Source: Pseudomonas sp. Au-Pse12
GTDB lineage: Bacteria; Pseudomonadota; Gammaproteobacteria; Pseudomonadales; Pseudomonadaceae
DNA: 64,000 nt
NCBI RefSeq assembly: GCF_021341665.1
Contig: NZ_JAJTTH010000005.1
Span: 248,001-312,000 of the forward strand
Direction of reading: 5' to 3'
Below the pieces are notes generated by a model, which did no database searches, was not told the DNA's origin, and saw only the letters and a list, made by a program, of their open reading frames with translations. This document shows, piece after piece, positions 16,327 to 24,594 of this stretch. The stretch's first letter is position 1. Each line of letters starts with the position of its first letter. The translations under genes and the position numbers were made by a program.

Positions 16327-17256
16327 ATGACTATCTTGGTAATCGCCGAACACGATAACAAGGCGCTGGCTCCGGCCACCCTGAACACCGTTGCCGCCGC
16401 CGCCAAAATCGGTGGTGACGTGCATGTACTGGTTGCCGGCCAGGGCGTTGGCGCCGTGGCTGAAGCCGCCGCCAAAATCGCTGGCGTGGCCAAAGTGCTG
16501 GTGGCCGACAACGCCGCCTACGCTCACCAACTGCCGGAAAACGTTGCGCCGCTGGTTGCCGAACTGGGCGCTGGCTACAGCCACATCCTGGCTGCCGCGA
16601 CCTCCAATGGCAAAAACATCCTGCCGCGGGTTGCTGCTCAGCTGGACGTTGACCAGATCTCCGAGATCATCTCGGTAGAAAGCGCTGATACCTTCAAGCG
16701 TCCGATCTATGCCGGTAACGCCATCGCTACCGTGCAGTCCTCGGCTGCGGTGAAAGTCATCACCGTGCGTGCCACCGGCTTCGACGCCGTTGCCGCTGAA
16801 GGTGGTTCGGCCGCGGTTGAAGCGGTTGGCGCTGCTCACGATGCGGGCAAGTCGAGCTTCGTTGGCGAAGAGCTGGCCAAGTCCGATCGTCCTGAACTGA
16901 CCGCTGCCAAGATCGTCGTTTCCGGCGGCCGCGGCATGCAGAACGGCGACAACTTCAAGCACCTGTACGCCCTGGCCGACAAGCTCGGCGCTGCTGTCGG
17001 CGCTTCCCGCGCTGCGGTGGACGCAGGCTTCGTACCGAACGACATGCAGGTCGGCCAGACCGGCAAGATCGTTGCGCCACAGCTGTACATTGCCGTCGGT
17101 ATTTCCGGCGCGATCCAGCACCTGGCGGGCATGAAGGACTCCAAAGTGATCGTTGCGATCAACAAGGACGAAGAAGCGCCAATCTTCCAGGTGGCTGACT
17201 ACGGCCTGGTGGCGGACTTGTTCGAAGCCGTACCTGAGCTGGAGAAGCTGGTCTAA
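16327..17256 (+). CDS. etfA: Electron transfer flavoprotein subunit alpha
   Basis: A 309-residue ETF alpha subunit. The C-terminal FAD-binding domain is clear: SGGRGMQ, then [34 protein letters not shown] and AIQHLAGM. It pairs with EtfB encoded 2 bp upstream and delivers electrons to ETF-ubiquinone oxidoreductase encoded divergently. A strong terminator follows 24 bp after the stop. Confidence 0.96.
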   Translation: MTILVIAEHDNKALAPATLNTVAAAAKIGGDVHVLVAGQGVGAVAEAAAKIAGVAKVLVADNAAYAHQLPENVAPLVAELGAGYSHILAAATSNGKNILPRVAAQLDVDQISEIISVESADTFKRPIYAGNAIATVQSSAAVKVITVRATGFDAVAAEGGSAAVEAVGAAHDAGKSSFVGEELAKSDRPELTAAKIVVSGGRGMQNGDNFKHLYALADKLGAAVGASRAAVDAGFVPNDMQVGQTGKIVAPQLYIAVGISGAIQHLAGMKDSKVIVAINKDEEAPIFQVADYGLVADLFEAVPELEKLV

Positions 17257-17280
17257 TCCGGCGTCTTCACTTATAAAGAG

Positions 17281-17305
17281 CCCGGCCTTTTGGCCGGGTT
17301 TTTTT
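17281..17305 (+). terminator. Intrinsic terminator of etfBA
   Basis: CCCGGCC (17281-17287) pairs with GGCCGGG (17292-17298), followed by a run of seven Ts. Confidence 0.93.
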
Positions 17306-17338
17306 ATGGGTGTTTTTTTGTCGGGGGAGGGTATCGCC

Positions 17339-18163
17339 ATGGATCTGCGCCGCATGAGTGGCTGGTCTGCGCTGTTGGGCCTGGCGTTGTTGCCATCGCT
17401 GTCGATCGCCGCGGGCAAGTGCGAACGCCTGGTGGTCACCGGCAGCCCGGATGCACCGCCCTACCTGTGGCGTGATCCGCAGAACCCCAAGCACCTGATG
17501 GGCGCCAGCGCCGATCTGCTGCAGCAGGTGGCGGGTGAGCTGGGGCTCAAGATCGAGCTGCTGTATGCCGGCAAGCGTTCCGAGGCCCTGGATGAAGTGC
17601 GCGCCGGGCGCATGGACCTGCTGGCCGATGCACCACTGACCTTGAGTGAGCTGGAGTCGTTGGACTACATCCACCCGGCGCTGGTGCAGAACGACTATCT
17701 GGTCTGGACCCGCAAGGATTCCACCCTCAACTACACCCAGCCGAGCGATCTGGCAGGCCACCCCGGGGCCGTTTCGGAAAAGGCCCGGCTGACCCAACCC
17801 TTTGTCGCCCTGGCCAAGGAGCATCTGCAACTCAAGCGTCTGCCGAACCTGACCCAGGTCTTCCAGACCCTGGTGCTGGGCGAAGTGGACTATGTGCTGG
17901 CCCCGCGTTATGCCGGCATGGCCATGGCCCAGACGCTGGGCATGAGTGCGGATCTGGCGGCATTTCCCCAGCCCATCGACAAACCGGGGCTGTTCCTTGC
18001 GCTGTCCCATAACTCCGCCTGCAATGACCCATGGTTGCGCGGACAGCTGGCAAAAAAGATGACAGAATTGCCCGCGTCCGGTCTGACGGAGGCCTTGCTG
18101 CAGCGCAATCTGGAGCGCTGGAAGGCTCAGTTGCAGCAACCCGTCAGCAGCCCAAAACAGTAG
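17339..18163 (+). CDS. Periplasmic solute-binding protein (PAAT/SBP_bac_3 type)
   Basis: A 274-residue secreted protein. A signal peptide ends near residue 24 (LLPSLSIAAG-KCER). The body has the amino-acid binding-protein fold pattern (VTGSPDAPPYLWRDPQ, LMGASADLLQQVAGELG, GRMDLLADAPLT). I chose ATG 17339 because GGGGGAGGG lies just before it. No ABC permease or ATPase is nearby. It heads a run of three genes with two envelope lipoproteins (gaps of 9 and -4 bp), so it may act as a periplasmic sensor or scavenging protein rather than a transporter part. That is inference. Confidence 0.85.
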   Translation: MDLRRMSGWSALLGLALLPSLSIAAGKCERLVVTGSPDAPPYLWRDPQNPKHLMGASADLLQQVAGELGLKIELLYAGKRSEALDEVRAGRMDLLADAPLTLSELESLDYIHPALVQNDYLVWTRKDSTLNYTQPSDLAGHPGAVSEKARLTQPFVALAKEHLQLKRLPNLTQVFQTLVLGEVDYVLAPRYAGMAMAQTLGMSADLAAFPQPIDKPGLFLALSHNSACNDPWLRGQLAKKMTELPASGLTEALLQRNLERWKAQLQQPVSSPKQ

Positions 18164-18172
18164 GAATCTTGT

Positions 18173-18529
18173 GTGACTATTCGACCTCTTTTCGCCGCCA
18201 TGGCTGTTCTCGCCCTGGCGGGTTGTGCAACCGATCCGGCGCCCAACGAGCAGATGCGCCTCACCGCCCGGGCGCTGGAGCAGGCCAAGGCCGTGGGCGC
18301 TTCCGCCGAGGACATGCCCGAGTTGAAACTGGCCGAAGACAAGTTCTCCCGAGCGCAGGGCAATATGCAGGATGAGTCCTACAAGAAAGCGCGGATGCGC
18401 GCCGAGCAGGCGGAGCTGGATGCGCGGTTGGCTGAGGCGAAGGTCCTGACCCAGAAGAGCAAGGAACAGGTGGACGTGCTCAATACCCGCATCACTCGTC
18501 TGCGCAAACAACTGGGGGATGCCCAATGA
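18173..18529 (+). CDS. DUF4398 lipoprotein
   Basis: A 118-residue protein starting with GTG at 18173 after AGGAAT. The lipobox is LALAGC, with lipidation at Cys18. The mature part is a helical, charged coiled-coil-like segment (MPELKLAEDKFSRAQG, RMRAEQAELDARLAEAKVL) typical of DUF4398. The ATGA overlap with the next gene, an OmpA-like lipoprotein, suggests the two work together at the envelope, perhaps anchoring to peptidoglycan. Confidence 0.85.
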   Translation: MTIRPLFAAMAVLALAGCATDPAPNEQMRLTARALEQAKAVGASAEDMPELKLAEDKFSRAQGNMQDESYKKARMRAEQAELDARLAEAKVLTQKSKEQVDVLNTRITRLRKQLGDAQ

Positions 18530-19338
18530 GCCTCCCTACCCGGATTTTCGGCAGTACCCTGCTGTTGGCCTGTGCCAGTCTCTACGGTTGCGCCGGCCAG
18601 CACAGTGAAGAGGCGCTGCAACAGGCCAGCAACGACTTCCAGAAGGTCAAGGAGGACTCCAATGTGCTGCGCATCGCGCCCAAGGACGTGATCCGTGCCG
18701 GCGAGTCCCTAGCCCGTGCCGATCGCCTGTCTACGTATTGGGGCAGTGGTGCTGATGTGGAGCACTACGCCTACCTGAGTCGGCGCTACAGCGAGATTGC
18801 CCGCGAGCACACCGAGCAGGCGTTGAACCACGAGCGTGCGGCCAAGCTGGAGCTGGAGCGCCAGCGCCTGCAGTTGGCCCTGCGCGAAGCCAAGCTGCTC
18901 AGCGTGCAGCAACAGGGCAAATGGCTGGAGGAACAGATCATCAGTCTGGCCACCACTCAGACCGATCGTGGCCTGGTGATGACCCTGGGGGACGTGCTGT
19001 TCGATACCGGTGAAGCAGAGCTGAAGAACTCGGCGAACCGCACGGTGCTCAAGGTGGTGCAGTTTCTCCAGTTGAACCCCAAGCGCGTGGTGCGTATCGA
19101 GGGTTACACCGACAACACCGGTGAGCGCCAGAACAACCTGCAATTGTCTCGCGACCGTGCCCAAGCCGTGGCCGATGTGCTGGTGGACCTGGGCATCGAT
19201 GAAAAACGCATCCAGGTCGAAGGTTATGGCGATGACTACCCGGTAGAGGCCAATGCCTCCGAGCGGGGGCGGGCGCAGAACCGCCGGGTCGAGATCGTCT
19301 TCTCTGACGAGCAGGGCCAGCTCGGCGCTTCACGCTGA
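18526..19338 (+). CDS. OmpA-family peptidoglycan-binding lipoprotein
   Basis: A 270-residue protein. The lipoprotein signal ends in LYGC (Cys22). A helical coiled-coil region spans roughly residues 30-150, also DUF4398-like. A C-terminal OmpA domain follows at about 155-262, with GYTDNTGERQNNLQLSRDRA and the conserved NRRVEI. It probably tethers the outer membrane to peptidoglycan. It overlaps the preceding lipoprotein gene by 4 bp and is followed by a terminator. Confidence 0.9.
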   Translation: MSLPTRIFGSTLLLACASLYGCAGQHSEEALQQASNDFQKVKEDSNVLRIAPKDVIRAGESLARADRLSTYWGSGADVEHYAYLSRRYSEIAREHTEQALNHERAAKLELERQRLQLALREAKLLSVQQQGKWLEEQIISLATTQTDRGLVMTLGDVLFDTGEAELKNSANRTVLKVVQFLQLNPKRVVRIEGYTDNTGERQNNLQLSRDRAQAVADVLVDLGIDEKRIQVEGYGDDYPVEANASERGRAQNRRVEIVFSDEQGQLGASR

Positions 19339-19363
19339 CAGCATCCACCGATTGCCCTGGAAA

Positions 19364-19395
19364 AACCCGACGCCTTGCCCGCGTCGGGTTTTTTT
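19364..19395 (+). terminator. Intrinsic terminator after the OmpA-like gene
   Basis: AACCCGACGC (19364-19373) pairs with GCGTCGGGTT (19381-19390), followed by TTTTT. The stem starts 25 bp after the stop. Confidence 0.93.
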
Positions 19396-19466
19396 ATGCC
19401 TGCCAAGAGGTTCACAAAAACCCTACAGTTATGCTTTTCACTGCCCTGTGTCCTCGACTATTGTAG

Positions 19467-19501
19467 AAACTGTCCCAGTACACTTCTAAACTGTGCCGGT
19501 A
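19467..19501. promoter_or_regulatory. Direct-repeat operator upstream of the MocR gene
   Basis: AAACTGTCCCAGTA (19467-19480) and AAACTGTGCCGGTA (19488-19501) share 12 of 14 bases and are 21 bp apart start to start, two helical turns. MocR/GabR-type regulators bind such direct repeats. The array ends 45 bp before the regulator's start, which suggests autoregulation. Confidence 0.6.
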
Positions 19502-19546
19502 TTGTTTCACACAAGAATAAAACGCCGTGAAATCGAGTGCTGCGCC

Positions 19547-20986
19547 ATGACCAATCTCTTGCTCTATCAACGTATCGCTCAGCAACTGGCTGAGGATATT
19601 CGCCGTGGTGTCTACCAGCCGGGGGAGCGCGTGCCGTCGGTGCGCAAGATGAGCTCGCAGCTCAATGTCAGCCATGCCACGGTGCTCCAGGCCTACGCCA
19701 ACCTTGAAGACCAGGGGCTGATCCGCGCGCGTCCCCAGTCGGGTTACTACGTGCACCAGACGCCGGCGCTGACCGCGCCCACGCCGGATATCGCCCGCGT
19801 CGAGCGTCCGGGGCTGGTGACCCGCAGCAGTATCATCCAGCAGGTCTTGGTGGAGTCCCGTCGCGAAGGGGTTTTTCCCCTGGGGGCCGCGGTGCCCAGC
19901 GTCGACTATTTGCCGGTGCGGGCGCTGCATCAGCAGTTGGCCAAGGTCACGCGATTTCACAGCCCCCGGGCGTTCAGCTACATGTTCAGCCCGGGCTTCG
20001 AGCCCCTGCGGCGCCAGGTGGCCATTCGCATGCGCGATGCAGGGGTGGTGGTCGATCCTTCCGAAGTGGTGATTACCCACGGCTGTGTCGATGCCCTGCA
20101 GATGTCGCTGCGGGTGCTGACCCGCCCGGGGGACCTGATTGCCGCGGAGTCGCCGACCTACTACGGCCTGTTGCAACTGGCGGACCTGTTGGGGCTCAAG
20201 GTCATCGAGATACCCAGTGATCCGTCCACCGGCATGAGCCTGGAGGCCCTGCAACTGGCGGCCAATCAATGGTCGATCAAGGCTCTGGTACTGACCACGC
20301 GCTTGAGCAACCCGTTGGGCGGCACCATGCCCGAAGAGCGGCAGAAGCAGTTGCTGCGCCTGGCGTCGGACTTTGATATCCAGGTGGTCGAGGACGATAT
20401 CTACGGCGAGTTGATGTTCGAGGTCGGGCGCACCAAGGCCCTCAAGGCCTATGACCGCCTGGACCGGGTGATCTACTGCTCGAGCTTTTCCAAGACCCTG
20501 TCGCCGGGCGTGCGCATTGGCTGGATGATCGCCGGCAAGTACCAGCAGGAAATCCAGCGCCTGCAGACTTTCAGTACTCATTCGGCGTGCAGCGTGACCC
20601 AGATGGGCGTTGCGGCTTACCTGGAGAACGGCGGTTATGACCGGCACTTGCGGTACATCCGCCAGGAATACCGGAAGAACCTCAGTGCCTTTCAACTGGC
20701 GGTACAGCAGTACTTCCCGGAGGGTACGCAGATTACCCGGCCCAATGGCGGCTTCATCCTCTGGGTCAGCCTGCCGGGGCGGGTCAATACCCAGGAACTG
20801 CATGTGCGCGCCTTGCAGCAGGGCATCAGCATTGCCCCGGGGCTGATCTTCAGTAACACCGAGCAGTTCAACCACTGCGTGCGCTTGAACTGCGGGACAC
20901 CCTGGAATCGCGAGGCCGAGCGTGCGCTGATGACGTTGGGAATGCTGGCCAGCCAGTTGTGCCAGGAGGCGGCAGGCGGATTTTAA
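19547..20986 (+). CDS. MocR family regulator (GntR HTH + aminotransferase domain)
   Basis: A 479-residue fusion. An N-terminal GntR winged helix (about residues 5-75, VPSVRKMSSQLNVSHATVLQ) is joined to a fold-type I aminotransferase domain. The PLP lysine is Lys316 in SSFSKTLSPGVRIGW. Such proteins sense PLP or an amino compound and usually regulate a neighbouring operon, but no metabolic gene is divergent here. I chose ATG 19547 because the HTH starts immediately after it; an earlier ATG at 19493 lies within the repeat operator. Targets are unknown. Confidence 0.88.
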   Translation: MTNLLLYQRIAQQLAEDIRRGVYQPGERVPSVRKMSSQLNVSHATVLQAYANLEDQGLIRARPQSGYYVHQTPALTAPTPDIARVERPGLVTRSSIIQQVLVESRREGVFPLGAAVPSVDYLPVRALHQQLAKVTRFHSPRAFSYMFSPGFEPLRRQVAIRMRDAGVVVDPSEVVITHGCVDALQMSLRVLTRPGDLIAAESPTYYGLLQLADLLGLKVIEIPSDPSTGMSLEALQLAANQWSIKALVLTTRLSNPLGGTMPEERQKQLLRLASDFDIQVVEDDIYGELMFEVGRTKALKAYDRLDRVIYCSSFSKTLSPGVRIGWMIAGKYQQEIQRLQTFSTHSACSVTQMGVAAYLENGGYDRHLRYIRQEYRKNLSAFQLAVQQYFPEGTQITRPNGGFILWVSLPGRVNTQELHVRALQQGISIAPGLIFSNTEQFNHCVRLNCGTPWNREAERALMTLGMLASQLCQEAAGGF

Positions 20987-21062
20987 TCAGTGTGGCCCCG
21001 TGCTTGTCATAGGGCCTGCAACAAGCGAGCATAGAGGACCTTTTGTCGATCTACCTGTCTTT

Positions 21063-21557
21063 ATGAAAGCCTTTTTACCCGCTCTCTGGTTAAGTGCCTG
21101 CCTGTTGGGATGCGTACTTGTGGCTCCTGCGCAGGCGGCTTCCACCCAGGACAAACCGGCTGCCGGGGCTGCTCACTCCAGCAAGGCGGCCGCTGCCAAG
21201 AAGGCTCCGGCCAGCAAGGGCAAGCCCGCCGCCAGCAAGAGCAAAGCCGCAGCCCAGAAGGCGCCAGCCAAGCCCAAGTCCAAATGGGCTTATCAGGACA
21301 TCAAGACGCCGTTGCCCAGCGCCAAGGTGGACTTGAGCCTGCCGCCGGAAATGGTCAAGCACCTGCAGCCGGTCGGCAGCGTACCCTTGCCCAAGCGTGA
21401 GCCGCTGCTGCCGCAGATGTTCGGCGAGAAACCCAAGGAAAGCAGCCCGTTCCAGCTCAACGGCCGCCTGCTCAGCAATGAAATGCAGTTGCAGCTGCGC
21501 AACGAGGAGCGCCGCGAGATCGAAGGCGCAGCCCTGGATTTCGAGTTCAAGCAGTAA
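21063..21557 (+). CDS. Secreted Ala/Lys/Pro-rich protein of unknown function
   Basis: A 164-residue exported protein. The signal peptide ends in APAQA (residue 25), although LLGC at 14-17 also resembles a lipobox. A low-complexity Ala/Lys/Pro/Ser stretch covers residues 26-75 and would be positively charged and disordered. It is followed by a compact conserved-looking part (DIKTPLPSAKVDLSLPPEMV, PLLPQMFGEKP, NGRLLSNEMQLQLRNEERRE). I do not recognise a function. The basic linker could bind the cell wall or LPS (speculative). Confidence 0.7.
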   Translation: MKAFLPALWLSACLLGCVLVAPAQAASTQDKPAAGAAHSSKAAAAKKAPASKGKPAASKSKAAAQKAPAKPKSKWAYQDIKTPLPSAKVDLSLPPEMVKHLQPVGSVPLPKREPLLPQMFGEKPKESSPFQLNGRLLSNEMQLQLRNEERREIEGAALDFEFKQ

Positions 21558-21602
21558 ATTTTTCGTCTTCTCCGTGACGGGTTTGCTCGACACTTTGTCG
21601 GA

Positions 21603-21666
21603 GACTGATCAGTCACGCAGGGTTGTGCGTTAAATCCGTTCTTTGAGTAATTTTAAACAGCTGTTT
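21603..21666. promoter_or_regulatory. Two 12-bp palindromes upstream of the cysteine-cluster gene
   Basis: GACTGATCAGTC (21603-21614) and AAACAGCTGTTT (21655-21666) are both perfect 12-bp palindromes in the 170-bp gap before the next gene. They could be operators. The two differ in sequence, so they would not be sites for one factor. Confidence 0.35.
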
Positions 21667-21726
21667 TAGCGGTTACTCTTGGCGGGTGTCATTCAACACT
21701 TTGCTTGTCGCAAGGAGCTTTTCCCC

Positions 21727-21981
21727 ATGAACTGCCGTGAAGGTTGTGGCGCCTGCTGCATTGCCCCTTCCATCAGCACCCCGATTCCCGGAATGCCCAA
21801 TGGCAAGCCGGCGGGAGAACGTTGCCTGCATCTTTCTGTCGACCACCTGTGTGGGCTGTTCGGCCTGCCGGAGCGACCGGCAGTGTGTGGGGCGTTTCAG
21901 GCAGATCCCGAGGTCTGTGGCGAAAGCCGGGAAGACGCCATCCGCTTGCTCGGATGGTGGGAACAAGTGACCGCGGCATAG
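21727..21981 (+). CDS. YkgJ family cysteine-cluster protein
   Basis: An 84-residue protein with many cysteines (MNCREGCGACCIAPS, ERCLHL, HLCGLFG, AVCGAF, EVCGES), matching the YkgJ/CxxCxxCC family thought to bind zinc or an iron-sulfur cluster. AAGGAG lies 9-14 bp before the ATG. No catalytic function is known for the family. The next gene begins 43 bp downstream on the same strand. Confidence 0.85.
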   Translation: MNCREGCGACCIAPSISTPIPGMPNGKPAGERCLHLSVDHLCGLFGLPERPAVCGAFQADPEVCGESREDAIRLLGWWEQVTAA

Positions 21982-22024
21982 AGTGTTCTCAATGAACGGA
22001 ACTTCAACAATAAGGAATAAGACA

Positions 22025-22633
22025 ATGGGTTCGCTGCAACGAATGGCTGTGCTCTGTGGTTTAACCGTGCTGTTGTCGGCAACGGCCCAGGCCGAAGACT
22101 GGCAGACCGCCAAGGATGAAGACGGCATCAAGATCTCCTTGAGCGAAGTGGCCGGCTCCAAATACAAGGCCTACCGTGGTGTGACCACCATGAAGACCTC
22201 TATCGCCAAGCTCCGTGCGCTGCAGGAAGACGTAGCGGGCGCCTGCTCCTGGATTCATGAGTGCAAGACCCAGAAGCTGCTCAAGCACGAGGGTGATCAG
22301 ACCTGGACCTACACCCAGTTCAATACCCCATGGCCGGTCACGGCCCGTGACTCGGTGCTGCACATCACCACCAGCGAAGCGGCCGACGGCAGCCTGACCC
22401 GCAAGCTGGAAGGCGTGCCGACCTACATCCCCGAGGAGAAAGGCTTCGTGCGCGTGGCCCAGGTCGAGGGCTACTGGAAGTTCGTGCCCAAGGGCGCCGA
22501 TCAGGTCGAAGTGACCTATCAGGTGCACACCGAGCCGGGTGGCAGCGTGCCGTCCTGGTTGGCCAACAAGTTTGTGGTGGATGCGCCATTCAACACCCTC
22601 AAGGCACTCAAGGCACGGGCTGAAAAGCCTTAA
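22025..22633 (+). CDS. Secreted START-domain protein
   Basis: A 202-residue exported protein. A signal peptide ends at SATAQA-ED (residue 23), and the mature part is a START/SRPBCC lipid-binding-like domain (DEDGIKISLSEVAGSKYKAY, HECKTQKLLKHEGDQTW, TQFNTPWPVTARDSV). AAGGA before ATG 22025 decides this start over the in-frame ATGs at 21983 and 21992. A lipid or hydrophobic ligand in the periplasm is likely but unproven. Confidence 0.82.
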   Translation: MGSLQRMAVLCGLTVLLSATAQAEDWQTAKDEDGIKISLSEVAGSKYKAYRGVTTMKTSIAKLRALQEDVAGACSWIHECKTQKLLKHEGDQTWTYTQFNTPWPVTARDSVLHITTSEAADGSLTRKLEGVPTYIPEEKGFVRVAQVEGYWKFVPKGADQVEVTYQVHTEPGGSVPSWLANKFVVDAPFNTLKALKARAEKP

Positions 22634-22657
22634 CAGGCTGGGCTTCTGCAGATTGAC

Positions 22658-22681
22658 CAAGGCCGCCTCCGGGCGGCCTTG
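22658..22681 (+). terminator. Hairpin after the START-domain gene
   Basis: CAAGGCCGCC (22658-22667) pairs with GGCGGCCTTG (22672-22681) around a 4-nt loop, then TCGTTCC. Very stable stem, short T-tract. Confidence 0.7.
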
Positions 22682-22776
22682 TCGTTCCTGCGTTTCGCCC
22701 GGGCGGTGGAACGATTGCCCGTTGCCCAGGGTCGAGATGTTGTCAGCCCACCCATGGGGCTATCGAGGAGGCACTG

Positions 22777-23010
22777 ATGCAAAAGTGGCAAATCACTTTC
22801 GTTGATGATCATGGTGTCCAGTCCGTCGAGCATTTCGATTGCGATCAGCAACCGACGATGGAGCGCGCCGCACAGTTGGTGCGGGCCAAGCTGCTGCCGG
22901 TGAGTGCCGAACTGGATCTGAATGACCTGGACGGGCGTACGGAGGCCCCCACTCTCAAGAGTCTGAAAGAGCAGAACAGTATTCAGATTCTCGGAATCGC
23001 GCCGATCTAG
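22777..23010 (+). CDS. Small conserved hypothetical protein
   Basis: A 77-residue protein with GAGGAGG upstream of its ATG. It is acidic and soluble, with no signal peptide (MQKWQITFVDDHGVQSVEHF). The pattern of alternating beta-like segments and one helix suggests a compact domain. I do not recognise the family. It stands alone between the START and RraB genes. Confidence 0.65.
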   Translation: MQKWQITFVDDHGVQSVEHFDCDQQPTMERAAQLVRAKLLPVSAELDLNDLDGRTEAPTLKSLKEQNSIQILGIAPI

Positions 23011-23222
23011 AGAAGGTAGAGCGCGCTGGTGCAGCAATTTCTGGCGACGTCCAGAGGTAGGCGCTAATCTGCAAACGAGATCAGCGAATTCTTCGCTAAG
23101 CTCTGATCTTGTCAGCTCCATGCTTGTTTCCTGACGGCCCGCCCGGGCCGTGATGTCGGCCCCCTTGGCCGGCGAGTCGGGAAGCACGGAAAGTCTATCC
23201 ATCGGTTTTAGGAGGACGTTTC

Positions 23223-23564
23223 ATGAGCACAGCCGTTCAAGAAGACATCAGCAGCAGTGTGCTGCGCCGCATGAAAGAAGGCGGTTTTGACTTTTCACGA
23301 TTCCACCCCATCGAGTTCTACGCCATTTTCCCGGACGAGGAGCGGGCGCGCAGGGCGGCAGGACATTTTCGCGGTGAATCCTTGAATGCCCAGGTCAGCG
23401 TGCGTGACGACGGCGCCTGGTATCTGGAGTTGAGCAAGGTGATGTACGCCACCTATGGCGGCATCGGGGATTTTGAACAGGACTTCGAGGCGGTGGTCGA
23501 GCCCCTGGGCGGCATCATTGAGGGCTGGGGAGTGAAACAGGAGATTCGTGGACGGCTGGTATAG
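23223..23564 (+). CDS. RraB-like ribonuclease E inhibitor protein
   Basis: A 113-residue protein with a strong Shine-Dalgarno (TAGGAGGACG). It matches the RraB family, acidic ferredoxin-fold proteins that bind RNase E and modulate mRNA decay. Visible features are the DEERARRAAGHFRGE helix, the strand DGAWYLELSKVMY and a C-terminal region ending GIIEGWGVKQEIRGRLV. RraA, the other RNase E modulator, starts at the right end of this window. Function is assigned by family resemblance only. Confidence 0.7.
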   Translation: MSTAVQEDISSSVLRRMKEGGFDFSRFHPIEFYAIFPDEERARRAAGHFRGESLNAQVSVRDDGAWYLELSKVMYATYGGIGDFEQDFEAVVEPLGGIIEGWGVKQEIRGRLV

Positions 23565-23640
23565 CCCGCAGCACGTAGATCGAGACAGGCAATTGGCTGG
23601 CCCCCGGGTCGGCCAATTGTGTTTCTGAGCCTGCAAAAGG

Positions 23641-23784
23641 TAAAAAAAGCCACCCGAGAGGGTGGCTAAAAGGGAAGACCGGTCAGGAGAGGGAACCGGT
23701 CGAGAGAGCCCGGACCCGGTTGTCATCGGCGTCATCAAGGTTGCAGCAGCGACTTCATCAGGCTGGCGAAGTGTTTGCTCGATG
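23641..23784 (-). ncRNA. Candidate small RNA with intrinsic terminator
   Basis: On the minus strand AGCCACCC-TCTC-GGGTGGCT is followed by TTTTTTTACC, a textbook terminator with no minus-strand protein gene before it. About 140 nt upstream lies a sigma-70-like promoter. The predicted RNA has a second perfect stem (GACCGGT / ACCGGTC, 23677-23701) whose loop reads UUCCCUCUCCUG, complementary to purine-rich Shine-Dalgarno sequences. I do not recognise it as a named sRNA. Confidence 0.55.
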
Positions 23785-23790
23785 GACGCG

Positions 23791-23819
23791 ATTATCCGCA
23801 GCTGGCAGCGAGCAGTGAA
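23791..23819 (-). promoter_or_regulatory. Sigma-70-like promoter of the candidate sRNA
   Basis: Read on the minus strand, TTCACT (23814-23819) and GATAAT (23791-23796) are separated by exactly 17 bp. The -10 matches 5 of 6 consensus bases and the -35 matches 4 of 6. Confidence 0.5.
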
Positions 23820-23905
23820 ATCAACTCTGACTATGCTGGTGATAGCCAAAACCCGCACCCGCCAGGGGCCGGGGCGGGCGCGATCCTTCTGGTGCTGCTG
23901 ACTGA

Positions 23906-24544
23906 TTCACCCTGTACGGCGACGAGCAGGGCACTGAGCGCTTGATTCCCTTTGACACCATTCCTCGCATCATCCCGGCCCGGGAATGGCGAATCATCGA
24001 GCAAGGGTGCATTCAGCGGGTGCGGGCGTTGAACCTGTTTCTCGCCGATCTCTACCACCAGCAACGGATCATTCGCGCAGGCGTGATTCCTGCCGAGCAG
24101 GTTCTGGCCAACCAGCAATACCAGCTGGCCATGCAAGGGCTGGATCTGCATGGCGATGTCTACGCCCATGTCTGCGGGATTGACCTGGTACGTGATGGCG
24201 ATGGCCATTACTGCGTGCTCGAAGACAACCTGCGCACCCCCAGCGGCGTCTGCCAGGACCATACCCATGCCTTTCTCGCCTGTGCCCGCAGCCTGGGGAT
24301 TCCGGCGCGCTTCGTTTCCGGCTACCTGTATCGCGACAACCGTGAGCAACTGGTTGCCCACGCCTGGGCTGAAGCCTGGCTGGGGGGCGCCTGGTACAGC
24401 TTCGATGTGACCCATCGACTGGCACGGCCCGAGCGCCACCTCAAGCTGGCCGTCGGCCTGGATTACCTGGATGCCTGCCCGGTGCGGGGCATGCGCCGGG
24501 GCGCCGCGGGAGAGCAAATGCACGCCAGGATGCTCCAGCAATAA
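23906..24544 (+). pseudogene. Chimeric remnant: ATP-grasp fragment fused to transglutaminase C-terminal half
   Basis: The frame reads FTLYGDEQGTER then LIPFDTIPRIIPAREW..LEDNLRTPSGV, part of a circularly permuted type-2 ATP-grasp protein. It then switches directly to CQDHTHAFLACARSLGIPAR..HAWAEAWLGG..FDVTH, the C-terminal half of a bacterial transglutaminase-like protein with its Cys-His-Asp triad. In many Pseudomonas these are separate genes of one operon, often with an alpha-E gene between (from memory). A TGA at 23903-23905 cuts off the ATP-grasp N-terminus. From the TTG at 23942 a 200-residue frame stays open, so a product is possible, but it is best read as a deletion scar. Confidence 0.75.
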
Positions 24545-24550
24545 CCCGTG

Positions 24551-24576
24551 CCCCTGTAGGAACCGGCTTGCCGGCG
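24551..24576. repeat. REP-like element
   Basis: CCTGTAGGAACCGGCTTGCC with the following GGCGCAGG resembles the Pseudomonas REP family whose core is GTAGGAGCCGGCTTGCCGGC. It sits between the remnant gene and the convergent cytochrome gene. Confidence 0.55.
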
Positions 24577-24594
24577 CAGGCAATGCAGCACGGC

